NCBI GenBank assembly: GCA_013289715.1 | Contig: JABCZJ010000009.1 | Location: 1-64,000, forward strand | Reading direction: 5' to 3' | From: Acidobacteriota bacterium | GTDB taxonomy: Bacteria > Acidobacteriota > Terriglobia > Acidiferrales > UBA7541 | DNA: 64,000 nt | In this document: positions 26,764-36,165 of the stretch, piece by piece | Position numbering within the stretch: the first letter of the stretch is position 1 | Layout of the letters: every line of letters begins with the position of its first letter | Translations under genes and position numbers: made by a program | Notes under the pieces: generated by a model | Database searches by the model: none | Told to the model about the DNA's origin: nothing | What the model saw: only the letters and a program-made list of their open reading frames with translations

Positions 26764-28086
26764 ATGGGACATCTGATTCCACCATCGATCATGCCGTTCG
26801 TGCTGCCGGTGTTGTATGCGGTGGTGATCGTGGCCGTGCTGCCGCTGCTGGCCGGTTACATCGTGTTGATGGAACGAAAAGTCATGGCGGATATGCAGGC
26901 ACGGCTCGGCCCGATGCGCGTGGGGCCGCACGGACTCCTGCAGCCGATTGCGGACGCCGTGAAATTGCTTTTGAAAGAAGACATTATTCCGGATAAGGCG
27001 GACCGGCTGATGTTCTGGTTCGCGCCGCTGGTGAGCGTGACGATGGCGCTGCTGGCGTATTCGGCGCTGGCCATCGGTCCCGCGTTTCAGATTGCGGATT
27101 TGAATATTGGATTGCTTTTTATTCTGGCGATCAGCTCGCTGGGGATTTACGGAATTGTGCTGGGCGGGTGGGCTTCGAACAGCCATTACTCGCTGCTGGG
27201 GGCATTGCGTAGCGCGGCGCAGTTGGTGAGTTATGAAACCGCGGCGGGGCTGGGATTGATTTCAGTGCTGCTGCTGGCAGGCTCGCTTTCGATGAAGGAT
27301 ATCGTGCAAGCGCAGTTGGACCAGGGCGTGTGGTTCGGTTTCTCGGTGCCATTCGGATTTTTTATTTATTTGGTGGGCTCGATCGCCGAAACCAATCGTG
27401 CGCCTTTTGATTTGCCGGAAGCGGAATCGGAACTGGTCGCGGGATACATGACGGAGTATAGCGGGTTTCGCTGGTCGCTTTATTTTCTGGCGGAATACGC
27501 GAACATGATTATCGTGGCGGGGATCGCGACGACTTTATTTCTGGGTGGGTGGCTGCGGCCGGGGGCGCGGTACCACGAGCATATTCCGGGAACAGGCATC
27601 GAATGGTTGGACGCGCTTCCCGCGCTCCTGACTTTGGGCGTTGCGTTGTATTCGCTGAAGCTTGCGCCAACGCAGCCGGTGAAGATTCAGAAAATCGTGA
27701 TGGTGCTGGTTGCGGTGTTGTGCCTCGGTGTGGCTTGCGTGTTGGCCGGAGCGCTCTTTGCGCCGCCTGCGGTGATGCAGGGGATTCATGGGGCGTTTTG
27801 GTTTATGGCTAAGGTGTTCGCGTACATTTACGCGTTCTTGTGGATCCGCTTTACGTTTCCACGTTATCGGTTTGACCAGTTGATGCGGCTGGGCTGGCGA
27901 TTCTTGATTCCGCTGGCATTGGTGAACGTGATTGGTGTGGGCGTGGCGATCGTGTTGCGGCAACAATTCGCTTGGGGGCCGATTGTCTCGTTGATTCCGA
28001 CGACGCTCGCGACACTGGGCGTGGCCATGCTCCTGGCGAAAGATGACGCGCCGGTTGCGGAGGCACAGACGGCGGCCGGTGAATAG
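26764..28086 (+). CDS. nuoH: NADH-quinone oxidoreductase subunit H (cluster 1)
   Basis: A 440-residue membrane subunit with about eight or nine helices that carries the quinone channel between the arms. The signature MERKVMADMQARLGP and VGPHGLLQPIADAVKLLLKE is present, as is ETNRAPFDLPEAESELVAGY. It is longer than the cluster 2 copy (407) by extra C-terminal sequence ending in an Ala-rich tail. It starts three bases after nuoD. In most genomes nuoI follows, but here the next gene is nuoJ with no gap. Confidence 0.95.
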   Translation: MGHLIPPSIMPFVLPVLYAVVIVAVLPLLAGYIVLMERKVMADMQARLGPMRVGPHGLLQPIADAVKLLLKEDIIPDKADRLMFWFAPLVSVTMALLAYSALAIGPAFQIADLNIGLLFILAISSLGIYGIVLGGWASNSHYSLLGALRSAAQLVSYETAAGLGLISVLLLAGSLSMKDIVQAQLDQGVWFGFSVPFGFFIYLVGSIAETNRAPFDLPEAESELVAGYMTEYSGFRWSLYFLAEYANMIIVAGIATTLFLGGWLRPGARYHEHIPGTGIEWLDALPALLTLGVALYSLKLAPTQPVKIQKIVMVLVAVLCLGVACVLAGALFAPPAVMQGIHGAFWFMAKVFAYIYAFLWIRFTFPRYRFDQLMRLGWRFLIPLALVNVIGVGVAIVLRQQFAWGPIVSLIPTTLATLGVAMLLAKDDAPVAEAQTAAGE

Positions 28087-28599
28087 ATGCAGACGCTGAA
28101 TCAGGCGCTATTTATATTTTTCGCGGTGCTGGCGGTGGCTTCCGCGATTTTGATGGTGACGCGGCGGAACATTGTGCACGGCGCGGTTTTCTTGATCACC
28201 ACACTGTTGTCCACGGCAGGAATTTTTCTTTTGCTGCAGGCTGAGTTTCTTTTCATCGTGCAAGTCATTTTGTATGTGGGCGGGATCATGGTGCTGTTCG
28301 TTTTCGTGATCATGCTGGTGAATCTGGATGTTTCGATGCGCCAGGTGCAATTTAACCGGCAATGGTTTGTGGCGGGAGCGCTGGCGCTGGTGCTGGCGGG
28401 CCAATTCTTGTTCGCGATCTGGGTGGGGCGGGGCGCGCTGCGTTTGCCGGCGATGGCCAGCGAGATTTCGCCGAAAAATACCGAGGCCGTGGCGGATGCG
28501 CTTTTTAGCCATTACATGCTGCCGTTTGAGATCGCTTCGATTCTGTTGTTGGTGGCGATGATTGGCGCGGTGGTGATGGCTAAGCGGAGAGCGGGATGA
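28087..28599 (+). CDS. nuoJ: NADH-quinone oxidoreductase subunit J (cluster 1)
   Basis: A 170-residue membrane subunit of complex I with five helices. The conserved third-helix region VQVILYVGGIMVLFVFVIML, which contains the pi-bulge seen in the family, is intact. The ATG begins directly after the nuoH stop and its own stop overlaps nuoK by four bases (ATGA), so the genes are tightly coupled. Confidence 0.94.
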   Translation: MQTLNQALFIFFAVLAVASAILMVTRRNIVHGAVFLITTLLSTAGIFLLLQAEFLFIVQVILYVGGIMVLFVFVIMLVNLDVSMRQVQFNRQWFVAGALALVLAGQFLFAIWVGRGALRLPAMASEISPKNTEAVADALFSHYMLPFEIASILLLVAMIGAVVMAKRRAG

Positions 28600-28898
28600 T
28601 TCCAGTGGACGATTACTTATTTCTGAGCCTCGCGCTTTTCACAATCGGTGTGATCGGAGTGCTGACGCGACGCAATGTGATCATCATGCTCATGTCGATC
28701 GAGCTGATTTTGAACGCGGTGAACATTAACCTGATGGTTTTTTCGCGCATGTGGGGCACGGTGGACGGGCAGGTGTTCGCGATTTTTATTATTACCGATG
28801 CGGCGGCGGAAGCTGCGGTGGGACTGGGCATCATCCTGGCGTTTTTCCACAATCGCGAGACCGTGTTGGCGGACGAAATGGATATCATGAAATGGTGA
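28596..28898 (+). CDS. nuoK: NADH-quinone oxidoreductase subunit K (cluster 1)
   Basis: A 100-residue, three-helix membrane subunit related to MrpC. The two membrane glutamates needed for proton transfer sit in MSIELILNAVN and AAEAAVGLGIIL. The length is normal. It overlaps nuoJ by four bases and is followed ten bases later by nuoL. Confidence 0.94.
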   Translation: MIPVDDYLFLSLALFTIGVIGVLTRRNVIIMLMSIELILNAVNINLMVFSRMWGTVDGQVFAIFIITDAAAEAAVGLGIILAFFHNRETVLADEMDIMKW

Positions 28899-28908
28899 AG
28901 GCTTACAG

Positions 28909-30975
28909 ATGAACACGCCGTATTTTCTGGAGCATATCTGGCTGATTCCGCTGTTTCCGTTGCTGACGGCGGCGGTGATGCTGTTCTACGGGCGGAAGCT
29001 CGCGAACAACATTGTCAGCTATTTGTGTGCGGGGAGCGTGTTCGTTTCGTTTATTTTTTCAGTGGGCGCGTTTTTTCAACTGGTCGCAATGCCGCAAGGC
29101 GAACGATTCTTCACGAAACTGCTTTTCGAGTGGGTTCCGGCCGTGCCGTATCACATGTTCGACGGCCGGTTGGCTCAGTTTGTGGCCGGGTGGGAATTTC
29201 AGATTGATCCGCTTTCGGCGGTGATGATTCTGGTGGTCACGGGCGTGGGATTCCTGATTCACGTGTATTCCACCGGATACATGGCGCTCGAGGGCGGGTA
29301 TTACCGGTTCTTCGGGTATTTGAACCTTTTTATGTTCGCGATGCTGATCCTGGTGCTGGCGAATAATTTCCTGATGATGTTCGTGGGCTGGGAAGGAGTG
29401 GGGACTTGCAGCTATTTGCTGATCGGATTTTATTTTCACCGCAAGTCGGCGTCGGACGCGGGGAAAAAAGCGTTCATCGTCAATCGCGTAGGTGATGCGG
29501 GTTTTCTGTTGGGAATTTTTCTGTGCTCGGCGGTGCTGGGCACGGTGCGCTTCAGCGATATTGGCCCTGCCCTGCACGCCGGAAACTTTCAGAAAGGTGA
29601 TCCTTGGCTGACGGCGATTGCGCTGCTGCTTTTTGTTGGCGCGGCCGGAAAGTCGGCACAGATTCCGTTGTATGTGTGGCTGCCGGACGCGATGGAAGGG
29701 CCAACGCCGGTGAGCGCGTTGATTCACGCGGCGACGATGGTTACTGCGGGCGTGTATATGGTGACGCGCACGAACGCGATTTATCAGTTGGCGCCGAAGG
29801 CCATGTACGTGGTCGCGCTGGTCGGAGCGATCACGGCGCTTTTCGCGGCAACGATTGGCGTGGTGCAGAACGACATCAAGAAAGTGCTAGCATATTCGAC
29901 CGTTTCGCAGCTGGGTTATATGTTCCTGGCCTGCGGTGTGGGCGCGTTTACCGCGGGAATTTTCCACTTGATGACGCATGCGTTTTTCAAAGGGTTGCTG
30001 TTCCTTGCGGCGGGCAGCGTGATTCACGCGCTTTCGGGCGAGCAGGACATGCGCAAGATGGGTGCGCTATCGAAGCGCATTCCGGTGACGTATTGGACGA
30101 TGTTGATCGCGACGCTCGCGATCGCGGGAATTTTTCCGTTTGCCGGATTTGTTAGCAAAGACCTCATTCTCGGCAAAGCCTACGAACAAGATGTGCTGTT
30201 GTGGGCCATCGGATATTTCACCGCTGGCATGACCGCGTTTTATATGTTCCGGCTGGTTTTCATGACGTTTCACGGGACGTCGCGCGTGGACCACGAAGTC
30301 GAGCACCACATTCATGAATCGCCGAAGGCCATGCTGGTGCCGCTAGTGATTCTGGCGGGGCTTTCGATTGTCGGAGGATTGGTCAGCTGGCCGGAAATTC
30401 TTGGAGGCAACAGTCACTTCGTGCATTTTCTCGAGCCGGTCGTGGGGATGGCACACCAGTCGCGCATCGAGCCGTTGAAGGGGCCCAGTTCGCGCATCGG
30501 CGAAATTAATTTGATGCTGATGTCTGAGGGACTGGTGGTGCTGGGAATTTTGTTCGCGTGGTATTTGTACATCAAGCGCACGGAGCTGCCCGCGAAGATT
30601 GCGAAAGGCCTGAACGGATTCTACGAGCTGGTGTATCACAAATATTATGTGGACGAGTTGTACGACGCGCTGTTTGTGAATCGCGCGAAAGATTTGGGAC
30701 TGGCGCTGGGATGGTTCGATACGAATGTGATCAACGGAGTGGGCGTGGACGGCGCGGGATGGCTGACGCGATTCGTTTCGCGCGCTTCGATGTGGTGGGA
30801 CACCTGGATCGTGGACGGGTCGGTGAAGTTGGGCGCGCGGATTGTGTGGGTCCTCAGTCTTCCGGTGCGCTTGATTCAGGACGGGTTGGTGCAGAGTTAC
30901 ATGCTGTTCATCGTGATCGGGTTGATCGGGTTCCTGGGATATTACTTTTATCTGGCGCATCACGCGGTGCACTGA
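28909..30975 (+). CDS. nuoL: NADH-quinone oxidoreductase subunit L (cluster 1)
   Basis: A 688-residue antiporter-like subunit that forms the distal proton pump of complex I and carries the long lateral helix at its C-terminus. The conserved GWEGVGTCSYLLIGF, PLYVWLPDAMEGPTPVSALI and the lysine/histidine blocks around FHLMTHAFFKGLLFLAAGS are present. The length is typical (about 610-690). Two further antiporter-like genes, nuoM and nuoN, follow after 54 bases. Confidence 0.95.
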   Translation: MNTPYFLEHIWLIPLFPLLTAAVMLFYGRKLANNIVSYLCAGSVFVSFIFSVGAFFQLVAMPQGERFFTKLLFEWVPAVPYHMFDGRLAQFVAGWEFQIDPLSAVMILVVTGVGFLIHVYSTGYMALEGGYYRFFGYLNLFMFAMLILVLANNFLMMFVGWEGVGTCSYLLIGFYFHRKSASDAGKKAFIVNRVGDAGFLLGIFLCSAVLGTVRFSDIGPALHAGNFQKGDPWLTAIALLLFVGAAGKSAQIPLYVWLPDAMEGPTPVSALIHAATMVTAGVYMVTRTNAIYQLAPKAMYVVALVGAITALFAATIGVVQNDIKKVLAYSTVSQLGYMFLACGVGAFTAGIFHLMTHAFFKGLLFLAAGSVIHALSGEQDMRKMGALSKRIPVTYWTMLIATLAIAGIFPFAGFVSKDLILGKAYEQDVLLWAIGYFTAGMTAFYMFRLVFMTFHGTSRVDHEVEHHIHESPKAMLVPLVILAGLSIVGGLVSWPEILGGNSHFVHFLEPVVGMAHQSRIEPLKGPSSRIGEINLMLMSEGLVVLGILFAWYLYIKRTELPAKIAKGLNGFYELVYHKYYVDELYDALFVNRAKDLGLALGWFDTNVINGVGVDGAGWLTRFVSRASMWWDTWIVDGSVKLGARIVWVLSLPVRLIQDGLVQSYMLFIVIGLIGFLGYYFYLAHHAVH

Positions 30976-31029
30976 GCTTCCAGCTGGGCGGGCACGGTCT
31001 GCAAATTGGTGTAGAACGCGAGGGAACGG

Positions 31030-32649
31030 ATGCTCTTTTCCGATAGCCACATTTTAAGCACGATCCTGTTCACGCCGCTGATTGGCGCGATTTTGATGCT
31101 CTTTATTCCGCGCGAGCGGGCCGACCTGCATCGCTCGATGGGCAATTTGTTCGGGTTCCTCGGTCTGCTGGTTTCGCTGCCGCTGATTTGGCGCTTTCAA
31201 TCCGGGCCTGGGGCGCCGCAATTTCAATTCGTGGAGAATGCGAGCTGGATTCCTTCGGTGGGCGCGCACTTCACGCTGGGCATTGACGGGTTGAGCTTTT
31301 TGATGGTGATGCTGACGACCGTGCTGGGCGCTATTGCGATCCTGTCGTCGTGGTCGGCGATCCACAAACGCGAAAAGGAATATTACATTCTGCTGTTGCT
31401 GCTGCAGACCGGCATGTTGGGCGTTTTTATGTCGCTGGACTTCGTGCTGTTCTACGTTTTCTGGGAAGTGATGCTGGTGCCGATGTACTTCCTGATCGGG
31501 GTGTGGGGCAGCGAGCGGCGGCTGTACGCGGCGATCAAGTTTTTCCTGTACACGCTGGCCGGGTCGGTGCTGATGCTGTTGGCGATTCTGGCGATTTATT
31601 ATTACCGGAACACGTTCGACATGCGCGAAATTTTGACGCATCCCTTCACGGCGCAATTCGGGTGGCTGCAGAAGTGGCTGTTCTGGGGATTCTTCTTCGC
31701 GTTTGCGATCAAGGTGCCGATGTTTCCGTTTCACACGTGGCTACCTGACGCGCACACCGAGGCTCCCACCGCAGGTTCCGTCATCCTGGCCGGCGTGCTG
31801 TTGAAAATGGGGACGTACGGTTTCCTGCGATTTTCGCTGCCGATGTTTCCCGACGCGACGGTGAAATACCGCGGCATCGTGATTGTGCTCTCGCTGATTG
31901 GGATTATTTACGGGGCGCTGGTCTGCATGATGCAGAAGGACATGAAGAAGCTCATCGCGTATTCGTCGGTGAGCCACATGGGATTTTGCACGCTGGGGAT
32001 TTTCGTGCTCACGCCGCTGGGGCTTTCCGGCAGCATCATCCAGCAAATCAATCACGGCATTTCCACCGGCGCGCTGTTCCTGCTGGTGGGCGTACTCTAC
32101 GAGCGGCGGCACACGCGGCTGATTTCGGAATTTGGCGGACTCTCGACTCCGATGCCGAATTTTGCGGCGGTGTATTTGATCATAACGCTTAGCTCTCTGG
32201 GGATGCCGCTGCTGAACGGATTTATTGGTGAATTCACGATTCTGCGCGGTGTGTTTGAAGTGAGCTGGCAGTGGGCGGCGTGGGGCGTGTTCGGCGTGAT
32301 TTTGGGCGCGGCATATCTGTTGTGGCTGTACCAGCGGGTGATGTTCGGTTCGGTGACGAATCCGGCGAACGAGCATTTGCCGGATCTGAATGCGCGCGAG
32401 TATGCGACGTTGATTCCGCTGGTGGTGCTGGCGTTCTGGATCGGAATTTATCCCGCGCCACTTTTTAGGGTGGTGGAGCAGCCGGTGCATCGGCTGGTGG
32501 AGTGCGTGCATCCGGGATATTACTCTGATACGCATTCGCCGGGCGAAAAGGCTGCAGCGGCGGAAGTTGGTGCGACGTCTCCGGCTGCGGCAACGCCCGG
32601 TGCGACGCCGGCCAGTGGCTCGACTGGCGCAAAGGCCGAGGTGAAATAG
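31030..32649 (+). CDS. nuoM: NADH-quinone oxidoreductase subunit M (cluster 1)
   Basis: A 539-residue antiporter-like proton-pumping subunit. The proton-path glutamate in FYVFWEVMLVPMYFLIG and the PFHTWLPDAHTEAPTAGSVI block are diagnostic for NuoM. The last ~35 residues form an Ala/Pro/Gly/Thr-rich low-complexity tail. Its stop is directly followed by the nuoN ATG. Confidence 0.95.
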   Translation: MLFSDSHILSTILFTPLIGAILMLFIPRERADLHRSMGNLFGFLGLLVSLPLIWRFQSGPGAPQFQFVENASWIPSVGAHFTLGIDGLSFLMVMLTTVLGAIAILSSWSAIHKREKEYYILLLLLQTGMLGVFMSLDFVLFYVFWEVMLVPMYFLIGVWGSERRLYAAIKFFLYTLAGSVLMLLAILAIYYYRNTFDMREILTHPFTAQFGWLQKWLFWGFFFAFAIKVPMFPFHTWLPDAHTEAPTAGSVILAGVLLKMGTYGFLRFSLPMFPDATVKYRGIVIVLSLIGIIYGALVCMMQKDMKKLIAYSSVSHMGFCTLGIFVLTPLGLSGSIIQQINHGISTGALFLLVGVLYERRHTRLISEFGGLSTPMPNFAAVYLIITLSSLGMPLLNGFIGEFTILRGVFEVSWQWAAWGVFGVILGAAYLLWLYQRVMFGSVTNPANEHLPDLNAREYATLIPLVVLAFWIGIYPAPLFRVVEQPVHRLVECVHPGYYSDTHSPGEKAAAAEVGATSPAAATPGATPASGSTGAKAEVK

Positions 32650-34167
32650 ATGCACTGGCAGAACATCTTCGAGCAGACGCGCGGGGATTTCTTCCTGGTG
32701 CTGCCGGAAGCCATGCTCATTTTTTTCGGTTTGGCGATTTTGCTCAGCGATTTTTTGCTCACCAAGCAGCAGAAAGCCTGGAATGCGTTGACGGCGATGC
32801 TGGGCGTGGTATTCAGCGGTGGCTCGCTGTACATGCTGCGTGCATATGCGGCGGCGCCATACGGCCCAACGCCGGGTTTCTACAATTCCATCGTGGTTGA
32901 TCCGTTTTTTATTTTCTTTGGCTTTCTCTTCCTGGCATCCACGGCGCTAGTGATTTTGATTTCGGTACGCTACATGGAGATTGAGGACGAACAGCACGGC
33001 GAATATTACGCGCTGATGCTGTTTGCCACCGTGGGCATGATGTTTTTGGCGTGCGGGAACGATCTGGTGGTGCTGTTCCTTGGCCTGGAGACGATGGCGT
33101 TGAGTTTTTACGTGCTCAGCGGATTTTTGCGACGCGATCGGCGGTCGAATGAAGCGGCGATGAAGTACATGCTGATGGGGGCGTTCAGCTCGGGCATTCT
33201 GGCTTATGGATTTTCGATATTGTACGGACTGGCGGGCTCGACGAACCTGCAGGTAATTGAGGGAGCGATTTCGCGGCGGCACCTGGAAGTTCCAGGAACG
33301 GATCTGCTGACTTTCCTCGCGCTGGGAACCGTGGCTGCCGGGATATTTTTCAAGATTGCCGGGGTGCCGTTTCATCAGTGGGCGCCGGATGTGTATGAAG
33401 GAGCGCCGACGGCGATCACGGCGTTTGTCAGCGGCGCTTCGAAGGCTGCCAGCTTCGCGCTGCTGCTGCGACTTTTCCTGACGGTTTTCTGGCCGGTGAA
33501 TCTGGATTGGGTGCGGATCATGGAGGCAGTGGGGGTGCTGTCGCTGACAGTGGGCACGCTGGCGGCGATCACGCAGACAAACATCAAGCGGTTGCTGGCT
33601 TATTCTTCGATCGCACAGGTGGGGTACATTTTGCTGGGGTTCGTGGCGGCGGTGAATCCGGATGGGACGTTGCATGAGCGCGGATTGCAGGCGATGGCGT
33701 TTTACTTGTTCGTGTATGTGTTCTTCAACACGGGCGCGTTCGCGGTGGTGATTTTGTTGCGGCGGAAGGGGATTATCGGCGACGAGATTGATGACTTGAA
33801 TGGGCTGATTGAGCGCAGTCCGGGCGCGGCGGTGCTGATGCTGATTTTCCTGCTGTCGCTGGCGGGGATTCCGCCTACGGCTGGATTTGTGGCGAAACTT
33901 CTGATTTTCTGGGCTTTGATTGAGACGCATCACACGGTGCTAGCGGTGCTGGGCGTGCTCTATATTCTTCCCGCGGTGTATTACTATTTCCGGATGGTCG
34001 CGGCGATGTGGGTGCGCGAGTCGAGCGACAAGGTGCAGCCGGTGATTTCCTGGGCGCAGAAGTTTGCGCTGGGAGCGATGGTGATCGTCACGCTCGCGGC
34101 GGGAATGTTTCCGGAGCAGTTCCTGCGTTTGGCGACGTATTCTATTTTGACGCCGTTTGGCCAGTGA
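32650..34167 (+). CDS. nuoN: NADH-quinone oxidoreductase subunit N (cluster 1)
   Basis: A 505-residue antiporter-like proton-pumping subunit, closest to NuoM and NuoL. FLGLETMALSFYVLSG and PFHQWAPDVYEGAPTAITAF mark it as NuoN. It begins on the base after the nuoM stop. It ends cluster 1 of complex I, but the same strand continues 30 bases later with ATP synthase genes. Confidence 0.95.
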   Translation: MHWQNIFEQTRGDFFLVLPEAMLIFFGLAILLSDFLLTKQQKAWNALTAMLGVVFSGGSLYMLRAYAAAPYGPTPGFYNSIVVDPFFIFFGFLFLASTALVILISVRYMEIEDEQHGEYYALMLFATVGMMFLACGNDLVVLFLGLETMALSFYVLSGFLRRDRRSNEAAMKYMLMGAFSSGILAYGFSILYGLAGSTNLQVIEGAISRRHLEVPGTDLLTFLALGTVAAGIFFKIAGVPFHQWAPDVYEGAPTAITAFVSGASKAASFALLLRLFLTVFWPVNLDWVRIMEAVGVLSLTVGTLAAITQTNIKRLLAYSSIAQVGYILLGFVAAVNPDGTLHERGLQAMAFYLFVYVFFNTGAFAVVILLRRKGIIGDEIDDLNGLIERSPGAAVLMLIFLLSLAGIPPTAGFVAKLLIFWALIETHHTVLAVLGVLYILPAVYYYFRMVAAMWVRESSDKVQPVISWAQKFALGAMVIVTLAAGMFPEQFLRLATYSILTPFGQ

Positions 34168-34197
34168 GCGCGGGCGGCCAGTGACCGGCAACTCGTG

Positions 34198-34461
34198 ATG
34201 TCCTCCGAAAATCCAGCTCCTGGTAAACGGCCGAGCGGCGGCGCGAGCCAAGTGGCGATGGCCATGGAACTGCCCGTCATTTTGATCGCCACTATTGGGA
34301 TTGCTGGTGGTGCGGGATATCTGCTGGATCGTTGGCTGCACACCTCGCCTCTTCTCACCCTCATTCTCGGTTTTCTCGGCTTCGGCGCGGGGGTGTGGGA
34401 CGTGATTCGCCGGCTCACGCGCGCCGAGAAGACGGACGGCGGCGCCAATGGCGGGGGATGA
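34198..34461 (+). CDS. AtpZ/AtpI-type small membrane protein
   Basis: An 87-residue protein with two membrane helices (about 23-44 and 51-70). It has the pattern of the AtpZ family (PF09527-like), whose members stand ahead of ATP synthase operons and are thought to help assemble the c-ring or move Mg or Ca. The start used is the ATG right after an in-frame GTG. It overlaps the next gene by 14 bases and lies 30 bases after nuoN. Confidence 0.8.
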   Translation: MSSENPAPGKRPSGGASQVAMAMELPVILIATIGIAGGAGYLLDRWLHTSPLLTLILGFLGFGAGVWDVIRRLTRAEKTDGGANGGG

Positions 34462-34873
34462 CGCGTTTTACAGCGCTGCAGAGCGCCGGATTGAGTGGCT
34501 GATCGCCGGGATCGGCGCTGTCGCAACGGCTGCGGTTGCGTTTGTGTGGGGTGGCCGGGCAGCGTCTGGATTGGCTGCGGGGGCGATCCTCTCTTGGGTG
34601 AATTATCGTTGGATGAAGCAGGGAGTGGACACTCTAGCGCGGCTTTCGACGGTTCAGGCAGGAACGCAGCGGGCGCAGGTTCCAGCCAGTGTGTATTTGA
34701 AATTCCTGGGGCGCTACGCTTTGCTGATCGTCGCTGCATATGCTATTCTGCGGGCCTTTAGACCTCCAGTAGCGAGCCTGCTGGCCGGTTTTTTTTCCGT
34801 GGTTGCCGCGGTTCTGGTGGAAATGGTGGGGCAGCTTTTCCGGCGTAGCCCGCCTTCAGACGCGAGTTCCTGA
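34448..34873 (+). CDS. AtpI-type protein (ATP synthase I)
   Basis: A 141-residue protein with four membrane helices (about 15-37, 40-58, 85-104 and 108-130), matching the ATP synthase protein I family (PF03899-like). It lies between the AtpZ-like gene and atpB, the usual place for AtpI. AtpI helps c-ring assembly in some bacteria. The two AtpI-type genes in a row suggest a dedicated assembly pair. Confidence 0.75.
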   Translation: MAGDDAFYSAAERRIEWLIAGIGAVATAAVAFVWGGRAASGLAAGAILSWVNYRWMKQGVDTLARLSTVQAGTQRAQVPASVYLKFLGRYALLIVAAYAILRAFRPPVASLLAGFFSVVAAVLVEMVGQLFRRSPPSDASS

Positions 34874-34883
34874 AAGGGTGGAA

Positions 34884-35720
34884 ATGGGAGAGGGATTACG
34901 GTGGGTTACGATTCTGCTGAACCGCTTGCTGGGCAAGCCGGTCGGCGCGCTGCTCCAGGCTCTGCACATCCATCCGGCCAATCCTGAATATCCGATTCCA
35001 AACCATGTAGCTTTCGAATTGGTGGTTTTTGCGCTGGCCGCGGTTTTCTTTTTGTGGCTGCGCACGCGCATTTCGGTGGACCGCCCCGGAGGCACGCAGC
35101 AGTGCATGGAAGCATTGCTGACGAATTCGATGGGCGTGGGGATTCGCGACCTGCTGGACGATAACGTGGGCCACGACGGTCAGAAATATGTGGCGATGAT
35201 TGGTAGCATCGGCTTCTTCGTCTTGATCTGCAACCTCGTTGGCTTGTTTCCCACGTTTATGTCGCCGACTGCGGTGGTGTCCGTGCCACTGGGGTGCGCG
35301 ATCGTGGTGTTCATCTATTACAACTGGGTGGGCGTGGTGAAGCACGGACTGCTCGGGCACGGAAAGCATTTTCTGGGGCCAGACATGCAGATGCCGCCCC
35401 CAATCAGTTGGATCATTGCGCTACTCATGCTGCTGATTGAAACAGTGAGCAATCTCGCAAGATTGCTGTCGCTCACTGTGCGGCTCTGGGTCAATATCCT
35501 CGTTAGCGAAATCCTCTACGTTTTGTTTCTCGGATTGATGTTGGAGATGTATCTGTTCCTCGGGCATCTCGGAAAAATTGGCTATGTGGGTGCGATTATT
35601 CCGCTGGTTGGTCCTGTGCCATTTATTTTGCTGCACATTTTTGTGGCTGTATTGCAGGCATTCGTTTTTACAATTCTGCCCGTGATTTATGTGGCGGGCG
35701 CAGTAGCCGAAGAGCACTAA
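34884..35720 (+). CDS. atpB: ATP synthase Fo subunit a
   Basis: A 278-residue membrane subunit forming the ion half-channels of the ATP synthase. The essential arginine is in SLTVRLWVNILVSE in the fourth long helix, and the C-terminal helix pair (LLHIFVAVLQAFVFTILPVIY) is complete. The ATG at 34884 has AAAGGGTGGAA before it; the frame extends 27 codons upstream but overlaps the preceding gene. atpE follows after 112 bases. The F1 genes and atpF are not in this window. Confidence 0.94.
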   Translation: MGEGLRWVTILLNRLLGKPVGALLQALHIHPANPEYPIPNHVAFELVVFALAAVFFLWLRTRISVDRPGGTQQCMEALLTNSMGVGIRDLLDDNVGHDGQKYVAMIGSIGFFVLICNLVGLFPTFMSPTAVVSVPLGCAIVVFIYYNWVGVVKHGLLGHGKHFLGPDMQMPPPISWIIALLMLLIETVSNLARLLSLTVRLWVNILVSEILYVLFLGLMLEMYLFLGHLGKIGYVGAIIPLVGPVPFILLHIFVAVLQAFVFTILPVIYVAGAVAEEH

Positions 35721-35832
35721 TTCGCGGCACGGATTTATACGTGGTTGGCATTATCGCCGTCAGTGTGATCCCGGCTGCTTGAGGATGACGGGAGCCACCG
35801 CCTGGCGGCAAATTTATACCGAGGAGAACACG

Positions 35833-36144
35833 ATGAAGAGGTACGCGTTGTTTCTGCTGGGGGTGGTCGCGGTGATCATGTTTGCCCCGGCGGCATTTGC
35901 GCAGGGGACGGCGGGGGAAGCTACGGCGACGAATTGGGTCGCGATTACTTCCGGGTTCGCGATGGCGATTGCTTCGGCGGCGGGCGGTTACGCGCAGGCC
36001 AAGGCCACTGCGGCAGCTTGTGAAGGATTGGCGCGCAATCCGGGAGCGGCTGCGGCAATTCGTTTCGCGTTGATTTTGGCGCTGGTGCTGATCGAATCGA
36101 TGGCGCTGTACACGTTTGCGATTGTATTTTTGAAAGTGAAGTAA
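35833..36144 (+). CDS. atpE: ATP synthase Fo subunit c with N-terminal leader
   Basis: A 103-residue subunit of the rotating c-ring. The first 24 residues (MKRYALF ... AAFAQ) look like a cleavable signal peptide, while two membrane helices follow (about 35-62 and 74-100). The ion-binding glutamate is Glu88 in LVLIESMALY, with Ser89 next to it. The loop ARNPGA aligns Gln55 with the Gln of sodium-type c-subunits. The ATG at 35833 follows GAGGAG. Proton or sodium use cannot be decided from this. A terminator follows. Confidence 0.93.
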   Translation: MKRYALFLLGVVAVIMFAPAAFAQGTAGEATATNWVAITSGFAMAIASAAGGYAQAKATAAACEGLARNPGAAAAIRFALILALVLIESMALYTFAIVFLKVK

Positions 36145-36165
36145 AGTTCAGGCAAGGAATTCGGA

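Noticed and set aside
25972..27186. 404-codon reverse frame opposite nuoD/nuoH
   Set aside because: It overlaps two conserved respiratory genes and shows no family similarity.
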